Shown in pieces: positions 21,314-28,421 of a stretch of DNA of 33,100 nucleotides. Each line of letters starts with the position of its first letter. The first letter of the stretch is position 1. The DNA comes from JBBPYR01 sp038199755 (lineage in GTDB: Bacteria > Chloroflexota > Ktedonobacteria > Ktedonobacterales > Ktedonobacteraceae), in NCBI GenBank assembly GCA_038199755.1, contig JBBPYR010000068.1, forward strand, positions 1 through 33,100, read 5' to 3'. The notes beneath the pieces were generated by a model, which was not told the origin of the DNA, ran no database searches, and saw nothing but the letters and a program-made list of their open reading frames with translations. The position numbers and the translations under genes were made by a program.

Positions 21314-22252
21314 TTAGTTCTCGCTCGGTGCGATAGCAAGCACCCATTGTTCAAATGGCTCTGTTGCGACGTTGTGTAAAAAGCGTTCGAGATGATGCAT
21401 CGCATATGCCTGATAATCAAAGTCAAGTGTCGAGATGCCAAGTTGTAAAAAGCCCCAGAATGCTTCGCGCAAGTCAGAACTGAGACGCATGAGGTGCAGG
21501 TGGGCAAGGTCGGCGGGCTGCACTGTGCCGAAATAGGTTTGTAACAGAAAATGGCACTGCTCTTCGTTCAAGCTATGATTGACCGCCATGTTGCCCAGGT
21601 CGAAGAAAAGGTCGCCCATGCCCGCGTACTCCCAATCAATAATTCTAATCATGTGTCCGTCGTCAATAAAGTTGCCGGACAGCAAGTCATTATGGCAAGG
21701 GCGTAGCTGTTGGATGGGCGTGAGGGCTGTCTCGATGCGTTGCATGAGTGCGAAGACTTGCGGAAGGAGAGGCGGGAAGGTGACACCGTGTGCTATGGCG
21801 CGCTCATAGTAGGTGCGCACGGTTTCAAAGGGCGAGAATGTGCCTGGGAAGGCGTCGATGTGGTCGTGATAGCGGCGCAATGAGGTGATGATTCGTGTAA
21901 GCATGGGCGGTTGTGTGGCGATTTCTTCGGTTAGACCTTCGCCGTGGATGTAGCGCGTGACGAGTATTTCTTCTTCGGGAAAGAAGTGGAGGACTTCGGC
22001 ACCAACTCCGACCTGCGCCGCCAGTAGGCTACAGGTGTATTCGTGCATTCTATCGATGCCCAAGAGTCGTGTGCCTTGTCCACTGACACGCAGCACGATG
22101 CTCTCAACCTCATTCCCATTCTCTGCCCTGATATCAACACGATAATTCTGGTTCGTGATGCCCTTGTCCAGGGGCGTAATCACCGCGTTGCTGGCATCTA
22201 TGCCAGGAATGCGCTGGAGGAGGGGTAGCAGGTGTGTATATGGTTGGCTCAT
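21314..22252 (-). CDS. Choline/ethanolamine kinase-like (APH-superfamily) phosphotransferase
   Basis: 312 residues from the ATG at 22252, with AAGGGAG 8 bases upstream; the longer frame upstream has no site and overlaps the promoter. Pattern of the choline kinase/aminoglycoside phosphotransferase fold: the nucleotide loop region ITPLDKGITNQNYRVDI, the catalytic Brenner motif CHNDLLSGNFIDDG, and the metal-binding IIDWEYAGMGDLFFDLGN. It likely phosphorylates a small amino alcohol such as choline or ethanolamine, although APH-fold enzymes vary. Translated 13 bases before the N-methylglycine dehydrogenase-like gene, so both may belong to choline/betaine or methylamine metabolism. A promoter with TTGACA lies just upstream. 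Confidence 0.82.
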   Translation of the reverse strand: MSQPYTHLLPLLQRIPGIDASNAVITPLDKGITNQNYRVDIRAENGNEVESIVLRVSGQGTRLLGIDRMHEYTCSLLAAQVGVGAEVLHFFPEEEILVTRYIHGEGLTEEIATQPPMLTRIITSLRRYHDHIDAFPGTFSPFETVRTYYERAIAHGVTFPPLLPQVFALMQRIETALTPIQQLRPCHNDLLSGNFIDDGHMIRIIDWEYAGMGDLFFDLGNMAVNHSLNEEQCHFLLQTYFGTVQPADLAHLHLMRLSSDLREAFWGFLQLGISTLDFDYQAYAMHHLERFLHNVATEPFEQWVLAIAPSEN

Positions 22253-22285
22253 GGGACAGGCTCCCTTCGATATGTCAATATAATG

Positions 22286-22314
22286 AGCATAGCTTGTGCT
22301 TCTGGTTGTGTCAA
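22286..22314 (-). promoter_or_regulatory. Promoter of the kinase-dehydrogenase operon
   Basis: A perfect TTGACA (22314-22309 on the minus strand), 17-base spacer, TATGCT (22291-22286). Predicted transcript start near 22279 gives a leader of about 27 bases that contains the AAGGGAG site. Confidence 0.6.
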
Positions 22315-22406
22315 GTCGCATCTGACAAGGGTGATGGAGCCTCATGACGCTGGCTCGTATAGGGGTGCTGTCACTACACAATGATGTGGAGAATGAGTGG
22401 TGACAG

Positions 22407-22436
22407 TTGCATGTGTTTTCCCTGCTGTAATATAAG
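22407..22436 (+). promoter_or_regulatory. Possible promoter for cytidine deaminase
   Basis: TTGCAT (22407-22412), an 18-base spacer and TATAAG (22431-22436). Two mismatches to the -35 and one to the -10. Predicted leader of about 90 bases before the ATG at 22534. Confidence 0.35.
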
Positions 22437-22533
22437 TGGTACAGTTATTCTTATTGAGCATACCCATGATGAATGTTGTACGTCAAGCTGTTTGCAGAAA
22501 TGCCTTTACCGTCATAACGAAGGAGGATATTTG

Positions 22534-22920
22534 ATGGATCGTGAGATGTTGCTTGAGTTGGCGCGTGAGGTTGCGCTGCGTGCTCATTGTCCTTATTCGC
22601 ATTTTCGTGTGGGTGCGGTGGTGGTCGCGGGTGGTCGCGTGTATACGGGGGTGAATATAGAAATTTCGAGTTATGGCCTCACGCTGTGTGCTGAACGCTC
22701 GGCATTGGCGGCGGCGATCTCTGCTGGCGCGGGCGAGATTACGCATGTGGCTGTGGCTTGCATTGATGCTCCCGCTGATGCTCCCCCCGGTGGGCGCACT
22801 CCCTGCGGTGCCTGTCGCCAGTGGATTGCAGATCTCGCGCCGCATGCGCTGATTTTTGTTGATGGCATTGAGCAGGATTTTCATGCAGGCGATTTGCTGC
22901 CGTTGGCGTTCGGGTTGTGA
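22534..22920 (+). CDS. cdd: Cytidine deaminase
   Basis: 128 residues, the usual length for the homotetrameric enzyme. The ATG at 22534 is set by AAGGAGG 7 bases upstream; a frame starting at 22381 is longer but unsupported. Converts cytidine and deoxycytidine to uridine and deoxyuridine in pyrimidine salvage. Zinc-site motifs are complete: CAERSA (about 49-54; Cys ligand and catalytic Glu) and PCGACRQ (about 91-97; two Cys ligands). The substrate-binding segment FRVGAVVVAGG and NIEISSYGLTLC are also present. Monocistronic: its promoter diverges from the kinase operon, and the methyltransferase starts about 95 bases later with its own site. Confidence 0.93.
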   Translation: MDREMLLELAREVALRAHCPYSHFRVGAVVVAGGRVYTGVNIEISSYGLTLCAERSALAAAISAGAGEITHVAVACIDAPADAPPGGRTPCGACRQWIADLAPHALIFVDGIEQDFHAGDLLPLAFGL

Positions 22921-23015
22921 GGAGTTTCCACTAGCAGAGAGTCCTGTTTTCTCTGTTCTCTCCTATTATTTATGCTACAATGGAAGTCAGAATTTAGTAG
23001 CGATAGGGGAAACGC

Positions 23016-24005
23016 ATGGAACAATTACGGTTTATTGATTTGTTTTGTGGTATTGGTGGTTTTCATATAGCGGCCCAGCATGTATGCCAGGAAAGATCTA
23101 TCAAGCCCATTTGCGTTTTTTCTTCCGATATTGACCCCGATAGTCAGCGCACCTATGAGGCGAATTTCGGTGAGACACCCGTAGGCGATATTCATGCAAT
23201 TGATGCTGCTGCTATTCCCGACCATGATCTTCTCTTTGCTGGCTTTCCCTGCCAAGCATTTAGCATTATCGGTTCCCGTATGGGATTTGAGGATGCCCGC
23301 GGTACCCTCTTCTTCGAGATTGCTCGCATCCTCAAGGAAAAACGTCCTAAAGCATTTGTATTAGAGAATGTCAAACAGCTTGTAGGGCATGATTCTGGTC
23401 GAACCCTCAAACGTATACTGGAGACTCTTGACAGCCTCGGTTATTCATCTGTGCAGTACAGGGTACTGAATGCTCTTGATTTTGGTCTTCCCCAAAAGCG
23501 CGAGCGTATTTTTATTGTTGGTTTTCTTGAACCGACTGCGTTTCGTTGGCCTCAACGTCCTGCTATGGTGCGCACCCTTGAAGATATTCTGGAGTCTGAT
23601 GTGTCAGATTTCTATTATGCGTCAGAAATGATTAGGGCAAATCGCTTGGCGAAACGAGAGAAGATATCAGGGCAACGAACCATCTGGCATGAGAATAAAG
23701 GTGGGCATATCAGTGCCTATCCCTATTCTTGTGCATTGCGTGCGGGCGCATCGTACAATTATCTCCTGGTCGATGGCGAAAGAAGGTTGACTGAGCGAGA
23801 GATGTTGCGCTTGCAGGGTTTTCCTGAAAGCTACAAGATTGTGTGTGGTTATGGTGCTATGCGCCGTTTGACCGGAAACTCGCTAGCTATTCCCGTGGTT
23901 GAGGGTGTGTTGCGCTCTGTGCTCGATGCCTTGCAACAAGCACCATTTGTTCCATATCTACAACAGCAACTGCTGCTACCTGAAACGCTTTCTCGCGTGC
24001 CTTAG
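23016..24005 (+). CDS. C5-cytosine DNA methyltransferase (type II modification enzyme)
   Basis: 329 residues with AGGGGA before the ATG. Ordered motifs of the family: I FIDLFCGIGGFH (6-17), IV GFPCQAFS with the catalytic Cys (about 76-83), VI ENVKQL (about 116-121), VIII QKRERIFIVGF (about 158-168), a short target-recognition region around ISAYPYSCALRAGASYNYLL, IX with RRLTEREMLRLQGFP, and X GNSLAIPVVEGV. Transfers a methyl group from S-adenosylmethionine to C5 of cytosine within a specific target. Its partner nuclease follows after 14 bases, so it protects host DNA from that enzyme. No controller (C) protein is seen. By eye the pair is more AT-rich than the flanking genes, consistent with acquisition. 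Confidence 0.93.
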   Translation: MEQLRFIDLFCGIGGFHIAAQHVCQERSIKPICVFSSDIDPDSQRTYEANFGETPVGDIHAIDAAAIPDHDLLFAGFPCQAFSIIGSRMGFEDARGTLFFEIARILKEKRPKAFVLENVKQLVGHDSGRTLKRILETLDSLGYSSVQYRVLNALDFGLPQKRERIFIVGFLEPTAFRWPQRPAMVRTLEDILESDVSDFYYASEMIRANRLAKREKISGQRTIWHENKGGHISAYPYSCALRAGASYNYLLVDGERRLTEREMLRLQGFPESYKIVCGYGAMRRLTGNSLAIPVVEGVLRSVLDALQQAPFVPYLQQQLLLPETLSRVP

Positions 24006-24019
24006 ATGGTAGGGAAGAG

Positions 24020-25201
24020 GTGCATGGTATTATGCCTTCACTCGATGAAGCAAAAGTGCGTTTAGATCATATTATCGATATTGCACGTGTCCAATGGTAT
24101 AAACCAATACAGATTGCGGAAGTTTTGTACAAATCAAGATTCAATACTCCTGGCATTGACACCAGCCAGTTAGAAACATATCGGATTAAGTCGCGGCGTT
24201 GGCGAGATGAAGTCTGTTCCAAATTTCTGCAAAGAAAGAAGGCTGGTTCAACATCTAGTTCGCGTTATCAGGATAACGTGTGGGAAGCAAATGCTATGAC
24301 GCCAGATCTGCTCGTTGTTCTGGATGAGGAAAACAAACGGACTGAAGGTGCGGTTGAAAAATACATCTATTTGCGTTTCCAGAGCACTCAGGAAGCGGTA
24401 GCAGGTATCATTACTATTGTGTCTAATGCTCAACCAGAAACGTTTCGTGTAACCGCTCTTTTTGATGCGTTTCAAAGTAAAAGTATGCGGCGTAGTATTG
24501 ATAAAGTGTATGAGGTCGTTGTCTACAGTTTGATGGAAACGCTCGTTGTCGCATTTGATGCAAAGGTAACGGTACATATTTCAAAGGGTCAAGGTGCTTT
24601 ACTCGCTGAATTCTCTGATATAGCACGTATTTTGCTAGGTTTATCGGAAGGCCAATATGAGCATACTATGCCAGCACATGTGTATCGTGTGGGTATTACT
24701 AATGCTGCTGACAGAGGTTTGGATATGTGGGCAAATTTTGGTCCTGCAATACAAGTGAAGCATATGTCTCTGCAACCAAAGCTTGCGCGGGAAATCGTCG
24801 ATCAAGTGGAAAGCGATAATATTATTGTTGTTTGTACAACAGTAGAAAAAGAGACCATCGAAACCGTGCTCAAGCAAACAAGTTGGATACGCAGAGTTCG
24901 TGGTATTGTGACCGAAGAAAAGCTCGCAGAGTGGTATACTCGTTGCTTACGTGGTAAACATGCTCACGTTTTAGCACCAGCACTACTGGGAAGGCTCTCG
25001 ACCGAGTTAAAACGTGAATTTTCTCAAGCCGCTGGTGTAGTAGACTTTCTCAAAGAGAGAAGGTATATGGAGATAGCATCGCCCGAACGATGGAATGTGG
25101 ATATTTTGCAAGATATTCAGGAATCAGAAGATGTGGGAGGTATAGAATATCATCCGCGAAGTCAGACGCCGAATACTATTTATGAGTATCGTGAGGAGTA
25201 G
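24020..25201 (+). CDS. Type II restriction endonuclease, HaeII-like
   Basis: 393 residues from GTG with AGGGA upstream; an in-frame ATG at 24032 is an alternative start. From memory of the family, the sequence resembles HaeII-type endonucleases: SLDEAKVRLDHIIDIAR, YKPIQIAEVLYKSR, LETYRIKSRRWRDEV, and especially YRVGITNAADRGLDMWANFG followed by PAIQVKHMSL. D235 and Q245-V-K247 fit a PD-(D/E)xK-type catalytic site with Gln in the second acidic position. HaeII cuts RGCGCY; the same specificity is only a hypothesis here. It lies 14 bases after the methyltransferase gene on the same strand, completing a restriction-modification pair. The family assignment is recalled, not searched. Confidence 0.75.
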   Translation: MHGIMPSLDEAKVRLDHIIDIARVQWYKPIQIAEVLYKSRFNTPGIDTSQLETYRIKSRRWRDEVCSKFLQRKKAGSTSSSRYQDNVWEANAMTPDLLVVLDEENKRTEGAVEKYIYLRFQSTQEAVAGIITIVSNAQPETFRVTALFDAFQSKSMRRSIDKVYEVVVYSLMETLVVAFDAKVTVHISKGQGALLAEFSDIARILLGLSEGQYEHTMPAHVYRVGITNAADRGLDMWANFGPAIQVKHMSLQPKLAREIVDQVESDNIIVVCTTVEKETIETVLKQTSWIRRVRGIVTEEKLAEWYTRCLRGKHAHVLAPALLGRLSTELKREFSQAAGVVDFLKERRYMEIASPERWNVDILQDIQESEDVGGIEYHPRSQTPNTIYEYREE

Positions 25202-25393
25202 GGAACAGGGTGGATAGCTCATTTTCGCTCTGTTTGTTGTTCCAAATTGTACCATCCTTCATATGGTATACTTTTATGTGCAAGATTATTGTGTTCTAAC
25301 TTTGTGCCCTTCTACACGTAGATTCTAAAGCATGATGCGCGATTTTGTGACAGTGCGCATGTGGTTTTGAAAAGCAGTTTGGAGATATATTGG
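25202..25393. other. Spacer between the nuclease and FHA genes
   Basis: AT-rich, 190 bases. A TATACT occurs near 25267 but lacks a matching -35. ATGCGC/GCGCAT (about 25334 and 25354) form a short inverted repeat just before the FHA gene. No gene or clear terminator was seen. Confidence 0.3.
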
Positions 25394-26893
25394 ATGGATG
25401 CTCGTTTTTATAACTCGGACGAAATAGATATAGAACGGCTCGCGGGCGATCTGGTGAATGTGTATATGGCGCAGGGCTACCAGACGCAACAAATTGGTGG
25501 TGGCGATCAAATTTTGGTGCAGTTGAAGAAGGGTAGCGATTTTGAGGCTATTCTCGGTATGCAGGCCGCAGTTTCGTTGACGCTGCAGCGCACGGGCGGC
25601 GGCGTATTGGCGATGATTGGTCAGCAGCGGTGGCTGGATAAGGCGGCGGTTGGCACGATTGGTATTGTGGCATTTCCAGTGCTGTGGCCGCTAGCGTTGA
25701 CTGCGGGTGCGGGTGCGCTGCGCCAGGCGAGTCTGGGTAATCAGGTGCTGAATATGGTGGATGGGTTGATACGTCAGCAGCGACCAAATATTCAGGTTGG
25801 GCCGATTCCGATGCACCTGTTGCCACAGGTTCAGCAACGCTGGGGACAACCATCCCCATCCTATCAGCAGACGCCGTCATATGTGCCACAATATGTGCCG
25901 CCACAGACGATTGTTTCGGCTGTGCCACCTGCTGCATTGCCTGCCGCTACACTACGTTGCCCACAATGCAACACGCCGTATGAGGTGGGGGATACCTTCT
26001 GCTCCGGTTGTGGTCGCTCACTGATTCCGCAAAAGGTGTATTGCAACAATTGTAATACTGAGTTGAAGGCAGGAGTGGCTTTCTGCCCTAAGTGTGGTGC
26101 ATCAACCTATCAGGCATTCGCAGATGCACAAAAGGAACAGGGAAAGCCAGTCGCACAAGCCGCAACACCAACGGTGACGTATACGCCCCCGACCCCGCCA
26201 GCGCAACCGCCAACTCCCAAGCGGGACGAGGGGTATTATGTGCCTTCGATACAACCCACCGTTGAAGCCTATACACCGCCGAAACCTGTGGCACCGACCC
26301 CGCCAGTGCAACCCGTGCAACCCACACCACCGCCGGAGGTGCGCTATGTGCCGCCCGTTACGCAGGCACCATCGGTTGCACCTCAGCCGTCGGTGACATA
26401 TACACAGGCGACACCCAGTACACCCAAGCCGACCCCACCAGCACCGAAACGGGAAGAGGTATATTATGTGCCATCGCCACAGGCCGTACAGCCACCGACC
26501 GTATCGGCTAAGGCGCAGCCCCAGCAGCCGATCGCGGCGAAACCCGCCGCTCAGCCCGCAGTAGACGCCAATACGCAATGGGGAACGCTGACCTTTAGCG
26601 ATGGTACACAGGTGACTTTGCAGGGTGAGCGTGCATTGGTTGGTCGCTACGATCATGATATTGGTGGTGTGCAGCCAGAGGTGGACCTGGCCAACGTGCC
26701 GGGTGCTGATACGGTTTCACGCATTCATGCCGCCTTTGAGCATGTGGGCAGTACCTATACGCTGACAGACCTTAACAGTACGAACTCGACTCGCATCAAT
26801 GGGAAGCGGCTTGAGCCAGACAAGGCGACGCCGATCAACGATGGTGATACGCTGTACTTTGGAAAGGTGAGCAGCACCTTCAAGAAGAAGTAA
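25394..26893 (+). CDS. Zinc-ribbon, proline-rich, FHA-domain protein
   Basis: 499 residues from the ATG at 25394 (GGAG 10 bases upstream). Residues 1-130 form an unrecognised N-terminal domain with a hydrophobic stretch (about 87-109, GTIGIVAFPVLWPLALTAGA) that may sit in the membrane. Two zinc ribbons follow, with Cys at 189/192/203/206 and 217/220/231/234. Residues ~240-395 are low-complexity, Pro- and Thr-rich, with repeated units such as PKRDEGYYVPS and PKREEVYYVPS. The C-terminal ~100 residues are an FHA domain: GR (417-418), SRIHA (442-446) and N-S-T (464-466), followed by INGKRLEP. FHA domains bind phosphothreonine, so the protein should be a docking platform in kinase signalling; no kinase is in the window. 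A strong hairpin follows. Confidence 0.88.
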   Translation: MDARFYNSDEIDIERLAGDLVNVYMAQGYQTQQIGGGDQILVQLKKGSDFEAILGMQAAVSLTLQRTGGGVLAMIGQQRWLDKAAVGTIGIVAFPVLWPLALTAGAGALRQASLGNQVLNMVDGLIRQQRPNIQVGPIPMHLLPQVQQRWGQPSPSYQQTPSYVPQYVPPQTIVSAVPPAALPAATLRCPQCNTPYEVGDTFCSGCGRSLIPQKVYCNNCNTELKAGVAFCPKCGASTYQAFADAQKEQGKPVAQAATPTVTYTPPTPPAQPPTPKRDEGYYVPSIQPTVEAYTPPKPVAPTPPVQPVQPTPPPEVRYVPPVTQAPSVAPQPSVTYTQATPSTPKPTPPAPKREEVYYVPSPQAVQPPTVSAKAQPQQPIAAKPAAQPAVDANTQWGTLTFSDGTQVTLQGERALVGRYDHDIGGVQPEVDLANVPGADTVSRIHAAFEHVGSTYTLTDLNSTNSTRINGKRLEPDKATPINDGDTLYFGKVSSTFKKK

Positions 26894-26904
26894 GGGTAGC
26901 AGAC

Positions 26905-26953
26905 AACAAAGATGGCTGGGCGCGCATTCAATGCACGTCCAGCCATCTTTGTT
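26905..26953. terminator. Strong bidirectional terminator-like hairpin
   Basis: AACAAAGATGGCTGG (26905-26919) pairs with 26939-26953, and the stem continues inward through GCGCATT/AATGCAC-type bases with one wobble and one mismatch, about 22 bp in all. It lies between the convergent FHA gene and the membrane protein gene and likely ends both transcripts. Confidence 0.7.
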
Positions 26954-26997
26954 GCTTGAGCTTGAGTGCTCGTGAGAGCATAACTAGCTGTGTTGTA

Positions 26998-27666
26998 TTA
27001 TACGACTGGCGTTGTTACGGGCACTGGTTTTGATACCTCTTGTTTTTGTAAGCGTCTCTCCATCGTCTGTGTTGCATTGGCCCAGGAGCGGGCAAACAGC
27101 CAACCAGCAATGCCGAGAACGCCGACGAGTGAGACCCACATGATGCCAAGCGCGACGCCTGGATTCGTGTTGCTTGTCATGAATTGTGCGAACCCTGACA
27201 GGTAACTCTGACTAGCAGCCTCGACCGCGAAGGCGAGTGGCGCATAGTAGAGGCTTGCGCCTGCAACGATCAGAATAGTTGCGAGACGATAGGCTTGAAT
27301 GTCGTCGTCAACACGGCGCGAGAGCTTGACGCCAAGAGCGGCCAGCAGGAGTAGTGCTGAGATAGGGCCGGTGATGGGAAACGCGGCACTTACAACAGCG
27401 TTCGGCAGGAAGAATATCCAGCTCAAGGCGAATGTGATTAGTAGGACCGCATCGCGCATGAGCAGGTAGGACATCCACCAGATATCGGCTCCCAGGCGGA
27501 GACCGCAACGGCGCAGGGTTCTTAATACGTATGGTCGTCCCAGGTGGAACATCAGGGTGGCCGTCCAGAGGACCGGCAAGAAGGCAACGATGGTGCTAAT
27601 CAGCCATTGTGCCCCGCCTTGTACCAGGGCTTGTGTAATGGCGGTGGCGATATCATCAGGTTTCAT
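26998..27666 (-). CDS. HLGRPY-motif membrane protein, paralogue A
   Basis: 222 residues from the ATG at 27666 (AAGGAG 7 bases upstream; 12 codons shorter than the longest frame). About five transmembrane segments. It shares a clear block with the next gene upstream: LPVLWTATLMFHLGRPYVLR, LRLGADIWWMSYLLMRD and later SNTNPGVALGIMWVSL, against LPIIWLALLGLHLGRPYILD, LRLGADLLWLIYVAIRD and TNTNPNWAVAMAYISI. They are tandem paralogues, diverged but with the same layout. HLGRP is also seen in NrfD/DmsC-type quinone-interacting subunits, but I could not establish homology. No haem- or metal-binding pattern is evident. Third gene of an operon with a flavoprotein; a role as membrane partner of that enzyme is inferred. 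Confidence 0.75.
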   Translation of the reverse strand: MKPDDIATAITQALVQGGAQWLISTIVAFLPVLWTATLMFHLGRPYVLRTLRRCGLRLGADIWWMSYLLMRDAVLLITFALSWIFFLPNAVVSAAFPITGPISALLLLAALGVKLSRRVDDDIQAYRLATILIVAGASLYYAPLAFAVEAASQSYLSGFAQFMTSNTNPGVALGIMWVSLVGVLGIAGWLFARSWANATQTMERRLQKQEVSKPVPVTTPVV

Positions 27667-27718
27667 GTTTTTTCTCCTTATGTGGAACAGGACAGAACTC
27701 AATCGAGACTAGGCAAGA

Positions 27719-28357
27719 CTATTGTTCGGAAACTGCCTCAGCTACTTCGGGGCGACCACCCGTGCGGACAACATAGATGGTGGCGACGGCACCCATAATG
27801 GCGAGCAATGCGATTGAGATGTATGCCATCGCTACCGCCCAGTTGGGGTTGGTGTTAGTGACAAGGAAATTGCTGATATTTAGGAAGGGGCCAGTGGCAA
27901 CTGCGTTTGCCTGGACACCAAACAGGTAAGGTACAAAGTAGAAAAAGGCACCGATGGCAATCAGGACGGTTGTAAGGCGGAAATCACGTAAATTGTGATC
28001 GGGGTCTCCCATCAGCTTTACCAGTAAGGCACCAAAGAGGGCGCAGGCAGCTAGTCCACCTGTCAATGGTAAGGCATCGGTAATGACGACATCCGGGAAG
28101 AGGAACATGAAGCTCATAATCACGCCTGATAGAATCAGGATGTCGCGGATGGCGACGTAGATTAACCAGAGCAGGTCGGCACCCAGGCGTAATGTGAAGC
28201 GATCAATCATGTCTAGGATGTATGGGCGTCCCAGGTGCAGGCCCAGCAGAGCGAGCCAGATGATCGGCAATACCGCGGCCAGCGTGCCTTCGAGAAATTG
28301 CTCGCCACCGGCATTGATACCGCTAATAATGGCATTGGTCAGATCTTGTACTGACAT
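27719..28357 (-). CDS. HLGRPY-motif membrane protein, paralogue B
   Basis: 212 residues, GGAGG 7 bases before the ATG. Five predicted transmembrane helices (about 22-40, 62-86, 97-115, 123-147, 168-194). Charged residues conserved between the two paralogues (H, R of HLGRPY; R and D of LRLGAD; R-D of the next segment; D-D or D-P-D of the next loop) form a plausible functional surface rather than a passive membrane anchor. It follows the flavoprotein by 64 bases and precedes paralogue A by 52 bases on the same strand. No known family was recognised. The two may form a heterodimer. Confidence 0.75.
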   Translation of the reverse strand: MSVQDLTNAIISGINAGGEQFLEGTLAAVLPIIWLALLGLHLGRPYILDMIDRFTLRLGADLLWLIYVAIRDILILSGVIMSFMFLFPDVVITDALPLTGGLAACALFGALLVKLMGDPDHNLRDFRLTTVLIAIGAFFYFVPYLFGVQANAVATGPFLNISNFLVTNTNPNWAVAMAYISIALLAIMGAVATIYVVRTGGRPEVAEAVSEQ

Positions 28358-28421
28358 AGTAGAACCTCCATGTGTGTTGAAACTAACGGTTTAGCTGAAT
28401 GCACCGTTAAGGGGTTGCACA

